This document shows, one piece after another, positions 1 to 4,200 of a DNA stretch of 6,680 nucleotides. This DNA is from Vulcanimicrobiota bacterium. GTDB taxonomy: Bacteria; Vulcanimicrobiota; Vulcanimicrobiia; Vulcanimicrobiales; Vulcanimicrobiaceae. Made by a program: the position numbers and the translations under genes. Below the pieces are notes generated by a model, which was not told the origin of the DNA, did no database searches, and saw only the letters and a program-made list of their open reading frames with translations. The stretch spans positions 1 through 6,680 of the forward strand of contig JAFAMK010000059.1 in NCBI GenBank assembly GCA_019233415.1. Direction: 5' to 3'. Numbering within the stretch: position 1 is the first letter of the stretch; the number at the start of each line of letters is the position of its first letter.

Positions 1-612
1 CTGGCCGTCGAGCTTCAGCTGCTGCGCGGTCGATGCGCCGAACGCCTTCTCGACCTCGTCCCAGAAGTCGACGCTGCCGCGAAAGCGCGTGTAGAGGTCG
101 GCGAACTGCGCTTGCGCCTGCTGATTCGAGCCGAGCGAAATCTGCAGCAGGTCCGAGAGCGTCGCCGCGCCGGCGAGCGCGCTGGTGTTCAGCGCGTGCG
201 CGGAACTCAGCTGTTGGAAGGTCTGCAGCGCGGGCGCGATCTGCGCGGAGAGCGCCGGTTCGATCACGCCGCTTTGAATGCCCTGCTCCCAGACGCGCTG
301 GACGGTGTTCACGTCGGTGCTGAACAGCGTCGGCGGATCGGCCGGGATGCCGGCGCGCAGCAGCGCGTAGTGGAACGCGGCGGGAATCGGCTGCGCCGGC
401 GTCCCCGCGGCGGACCCGTTCGCCGACGTGCTCGGCGGCATCTGTTCGCTGAGCTGATCGGCGAGTGCGGCCATCGCGACGGCGCGCGCGTCCCAGCCGG
501 TCTTGTTCGCGAGGTACGTGATGTCGGCACGGCCGTTCGTCTCCTGCAGATCGGCGAGCTTGCCGACGTAGTGTGCAGCGAGCGCATTGGTCAGCGTCTC
601 GTGCTCGCTCGC
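1..612 (-). other. Start of the helical TcA/VRP1-like region
   Basis: Residues 181-384 are mostly helical by composition, with the family-like pattern 'ITYLANKTGWDARAVAMAA' (Tc A proteins commonly read 'FLA..TG......I..L..A') and 'FHYALLRAGIPADPPTLF' (commonly 'FY.LLRQGLP......L'). An insert of low complexity (PPSTSANGSAAGTPAQP, residues 239-255) separates these two motifs. In TcA this region forms part of the outer alpha-helical shell. The region is truncated at the window edge. Confidence 0.7.
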
Positions 613-1152
613 GAGCGCGACGCTGCCGGCCGGAAGCAGCACGTCGAGCGTCGTCGAGACTCCCGCGTCGTACGCGACCGACGACGACGCGAGCTTCGTC
701 CTGCCGTTGAAGACGTTGGCCTGGAGGTCGGGCTTGAGCTTGTTGCGGCTCGTCAGCACGCTCCCGTCGAACGTCGCGCTCCAACGCCCGCGGTCGTCAG
801 TTACCGCACCCGCGACCGCGACGTCGGTCGGAATGTTCTTGTCCACGACCTGAACCGACAATCCGCCGACGCCGGCACTGTCGCCGCTCGCGACGGTCCC
901 GTCAACGGAGTACACGATGCTCGGAATCGTCGCGTCGATCGCGACCGACGTCGCCTCGTCGACGTTCCCGCTCGTCTGCAGCTTGTGCTGCGCCTGCACG
1001 TTCGCAACCGCCTGCACCGTTGCCGGCCCATACGTCGCCGTCGCCCGCTCGACCGCCGGAATCGTCGCCCCGAGCTGCATGAGCTTCGTCTGCAATGCGC
1101 GTACCGCATCGCCACTGCTCCCAGCGCTCAGGGTCGTCTGTTGTACGCTCAT
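1..1152 (-). CDS. TcA-like toxin subunit with N-terminal peptidoglycan-binding-type domain, 3' end outside window
   Basis: Open frame of 384 codons from ATG 1152-1150 to the window edge, translated by eye with no stop. The protein starts MSVQQTTLSAGSSGDAVRAL. Residues 8-73 look like a PG_binding_1 domain, 80-174 a small beta-sandwich (GTVASGDSAGVGGLSVQVVD, VTDDRGRWSATF), and about 181-384 a helical region with the TcA/VRP1-like pattern LADLQETNGRADITYLANKT, FHYALLRAGIPADPPTLF and QRVWEQGIQSGVI. TcA subunits pentamerise into the receptor-binding translocation channel that injects the cargo held by B-C. No signal peptide is seen. The gene lies 49 bases after the B-C fusion on the same strand, probably co-transcribed. 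The order (B-C then A) differs from the familiar A-B-C order. The pore, receptor-binding and neuraminidase-like domains, if present, are off-window, so full length and completeness are unknown. The call is strengthened by the neighbour. Confidence 0.88.
   Translation of the reverse strand, partial: MSVQQTTLSAGSSGDAVRALQTKLMQLGATIPAVERATATYGPATVQAVANVQAQHKLQTSGNVDEATSVAIDATIPSIVYSVDGTVASGDSAGVGGLSVQVVDKNIPTDVAVAGAVTDDRGRWSATFDGSVLTSRNKLKPDLQANVFNGRTKLASSSVAYDAGVSTTLDVLLPAGSVALASEHETLTNALAAHYVGKLADLQETNGRADITYLANKTGWDARAVAMAALADQLSEQMPPSTSANGSAAGTPAQPIPAAFHYALLRAGIPADPPTLFSTDVNTVQRVWEQGIQSGVIEPALSAQIAPALQTFQQLSSAHALNTSALAGAATLSDLLQISLGSNQQAQAQFADLYTRFRGSVDFWDEVEKAFGASTAQQLKLDGQ
631..915 (-). 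other. Small beta-sandwich (Ig/transthyretin-like) domain in the TcA-like protein
   Basis: Residues 80-174. The pattern GTV...GVGGLSVQVVDKNIP...GAVTDDRGRWSATF followed by DLQANVFNGRTKLASSSVAY resembles carboxypeptidase-regulatory or transthyretin-like modules: a 'G.V.....G..V.V.D' opening and a 'T.D.G.(Y/W)' turn. The same module follows the PGBD in the environmental TcA-type proteins I remember. A role as spacer or receptor-facing domain is inference. Confidence 0.6.
934..1140 (-). other. Peptidoglycan-binding (PG_binding_1-like) domain at the N-terminus of the TcA-like protein
   Basis: Residues 5-73 follow the PGBD pattern: LSAGSSGDAVRALQTKLMQL, then ATATYGPATVQAVANVQ, then TSGNVDEATSVAI. 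This fits the usual 'G..G..V..LQ..L..LG ... (F/Y)G..T..AV..(F/V)Q ... (T)G.(V)D..T' arrangement of this three-helix fold. As I recall, a group of environmental Tc A-type proteins carries such a domain, whereas classic Photorhabdus TcdA does not begin this way. Its role here, cell-wall retention or simple structural reuse, is inference. Confidence 0.75.
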
Positions 1153-1201
1153 CGTGTGATACTCCGCTTACCGTGGTGTGGTGAGATGCGAGAATCCGCC
1201 G
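1153..1201 (-). other. Short intergenic gap between the two toxin genes, no terminator seen
   Basis: The 49 bases between the stop of the B-C fusion and the ATG of the TcA-like gene hold the ribosome binding site but no stem-loop with a T-run and no convincing -35/-10 pair. The spacing and shared strand suggest one transcript. An in-frame TAA at 1168-1170 closes the TcA-like frame upstream of its ATG. Confidence 0.7.
1162..1165 (-). promoter_or_regulatory. Shine-Dalgarno GGAG for the TcA-like gene
   Basis: On the minus strand GGAG lies 9 bases before the ATG at 1152-1150 (GCGGAGTATCACACGATG). With the in-frame TAA at 1168-1170 and no other start codon between them, it fixes the translation start. 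Confidence 0.75.
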
Positions 1202-4200
1202 TCATCGGAAAATCCGGTCGTAGATGCCCTGGCCCGTTTGGCCGCCCATGTAGCCGAAGATGAGGCCGCCCACGAGTGCTCCCGCCGCGGCGATCCCGAA
1301 CGCCGCCCAGCCCACCGGCGTCGCACCGAGGATGAGTCCGGCAACCGCCAGCGCCCCGAGGCCGCCGACCTCCGCGCCGAGCATGCCGTAGGCAAACGCG
1401 CCGACCTCGCGCGCCGCGACGCGGCCCCGCTCGCCTTCCGGCGCGTTGTAAACCTCACGCGCCGAGAGCCCAATGCCAACCGCCATGCCGAGTGGACCGA
1501 GGTAACGGCCGGATTTCAGGAGCAGGCCCGGGAAGCCGCCGCGGCTCTTGCCCGCTGCCTTTGCGACATCTTCCGCGACCTCGTAGACATAGGCGCCTTG
1601 CGGGTCGGGCGGCATCGGCGGACGGCCCTTGCCGATCTTCGGGCGAACTTCGGGCGGCGACGAATACTTCTCGGCGTACCACTTGGTCGGATGCGTCTTG
1701 TCGATCGCGTCGGACATCGTGCGCCCCGTCGGCGACATGCCCTTGCGCGTCGCCGCGCGCACCTTACCGCGAAACTCCGACGCTTCTTCGGCCGCGTTCC
1801 ACGCCTTCACCGCGTCGCCGGGTTTGTCGGAGGCGCGCAGCTTGCGAACCTGCTCGACGGCCTCGGCGGATTTCTGCTTGATCGCGCGCTCGTATTGCAC
1901 GCGCTTGAGCGCGTCGATCGTCGAGCGCGTGCTCCCCGCTCCGATCCCCGCACCGGCGGACGGCTTCGTCTTCTTCTTGCGATGTTTCGGCGGCGGGCCG
2001 TGCACCGTCACTTCGAGCGGCTTCTCCGGAGCCGGCGGAGCCGAAGGCGGCGCCGTTCCGCCGCCGCCGCCGAGCACGTACATGGGGTTCCCGGCGGTGT
2101 CGTAGCCGTAGAGGACCACCGACGACGACGTTGGGAGCTTGACCGGCGGAGCCGACTGTGTCCCCTGCGGATCCACGAGCCGCACCGGTGCGTTGCGCGC
2201 GTACGCGTAGAGGTTCGGGCCGTCGACGAGGCCCTTCGGGTCGCACGCGGTCCAGCGGCCGAGCCACGGCGCGTAGTACCGCGCGCCGTGGTACGCGAAG
2301 CCGTTCTCCGTGTCTCGCTCTTTCCCGGTGAAGCGGTAGCGCTTCGGCGTTTGTGTCTGGCTGCGCACCGCCTGATACGCGGTCGAACCGAACGGGAAGA
2401 ACTCTTCGTACGAGATGATCTGCGCCGTGTCGTCGAGCTCGAGCGACGCTGATTCGAGATGGTTCGCGAACTGGTACCGCAGCAGGTTGGCCGCACCGAG
2501 GTCGGTCCCGGCCGTGCGCGTCTCCATCAGCGCGATGCGATGCGCTTCGAGGGCGAGGTGTAGCACCTCGCGCTGCAGCGTTACCGTGATGCCGTCGGCC
2601 GCGAACTCGCGGTAGACCTCGACGGCGCCGAGGTAGATGCGCTCCGCCTTCGGCACAGCCGTTGCACCCGCGGCGGCTTGGCGATCGGTCACCTTGCGCG
2701 CGCGCTCGCCGGCAGCGTCGTACGCGTACCACGTCGTCTCGGGCGTCCCCGCCGCGACGACCTGCGCGCACGTCGAACGCAGCCGGTCGTGCTCGTCCCA
2801 CGTCAGCGCCGGGAGATGCGGCATCTGTACGGTGTTGCCGTGCGCGTCGTATGCGTAGCGCGCCGTGTACGGCCCGTTCACCGGATCGCCGGGGAGGCTC
2901 GTCGCGGAGAGGCGGTTCCCGGTTTCGCCAGCGGTGATCCGCGAGGGTTCCGCGTAGGCGTACCGCCGGGTCCATGCGCCGGACGCAACCGTGTGCACCA
3001 TCGCGAGGATGTTGTCGGCGGCGTCGTAGGCGTAGGTTTCGAGATACGTCGCCATCGCATTGCCGTCACCAGGCTGTGCCAGGCCGATGCGCGGCGCGTC
3101 GTCGCTCCCGACCTGCTGCGGTGCGGCGAGCACGCCACCCGTCTGGCCGAGGTGCTCGCGTCCGCGCGCGGCGGTCAGACGGTAGCGCGCGTCGTACGTG
3201 TAGTCCGTCGATGGCTCGACCCGCTGGTTCGCGAAGAAGACGACGTTCTGGATGTCGGCCGTGTCGCGGATGCGCGTGACGTTGCCGACCGGATCGTACG
3301 TGTAGGCCAGTTGCTGGACGACGCGCTGGTTCGGTGCGAACGAGGCCGGACGGGTCGTCGTCAGCCCGCGCAGCCGGAACGTCGCCGGCTCGTAGTCGTA
3401 GGCCGTGACGGTTCCGTTGCCGAGCGTGATCGCGACGCGCTCCCGACGCGCGTTGTAGGCGATCGCGCTTGCCACGTGTGCGTCAGCCGACACGGGGTCG
3501 AGTAAGCCGGCCGGTTCGGCGGCGCGCTGGAACCACGCGTCGAGCGCGCCGACGAGCCCCGCCTCGTCATAGGCGACGCGCACGACGTTCGGGTGCATCG
3601 TCGCGCTGCGCGGCGTCACCGTCTGGATCGGCCGGTTGAGCGCATCGTAGACGATGCTCGTCGTGAACCGACCGTTCGGATCGAGCAACGGGGTCGCTGC
3701 CGTATCGAGCGCCGCCGCGTCGGTCAGGTCGCCGAGCGGCGACCAATCGACAGCGGCGTGATAGCCGACGGCGACCTGGCGCACGCGGCCGGTGACGTTG
3801 CCGGCGTAGTCGTGGCGCACCGTCTCGTCGAGCCCGACGCCGTCGTAGCGACGGTACAGCCGCGTGCAGAGGTTGCGGTCGGCGTGGCCTTCGCCGTAGA
3901 CGAGCCGTTCGAGAAGCATCTCGGGTTGGCCGCCGACCGTCACGTAGCGATGGGTCGGACGCCGCGCCGCGTCGTAGCGAATGCGGAAGACACGGCCGAG
4001 CGCGTCCCAGACGCGGATCGGGCTCCCAAGGACGTCGTGCAGCGTGCGCCGTTCGCCGCCGTCGCTGCCGTTCTCGTATAGCGCCGTACCGTGGAGGTCG
4101 TAGCCGGCGACGTAGGCGACACCGCCGCCCTGCGCTACGCGGCGAACGTGCTCGACCGAGCGGCGGCCGAGCGCGTCGATGACTGCAAGCGCCTTCGCCT

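Noticed and set aside
112..1263. Plus-strand open frame of 383 codons opposite the TcA-like gene
   Set aside because: Composition is very Arg/Val-rich and low in recognisable motifs. The minus-strand frame has an RBS, domain patterns and an operon partner, so this one is a shadow.
1168..1479. Minus-strand overlapping frame at the toxin's 3' end as a possible immunity gene
   Set aside because: The frame is Arg/Ser/Ala-rich, has no convincing RBS, and overlaps the conserved hydrophobic tail out of frame. It does not look like a real small protein.
2057..2072. Short GCC/CCG trinucleotide run as a slippage-prone repeat
   Set aside because: Only about five units, encoding a Gly linker. Changes would stay in frame, and this is common in high-GC linkers.
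1178..2452. Long plus-strand open frame (424 codons) opposite the RHS core and cargo
   Set aside because: The translation is arginine-rich with no recognisable domain and lies entirely antisense to well-supported coding sequence. It is a high-GC shadow frame.
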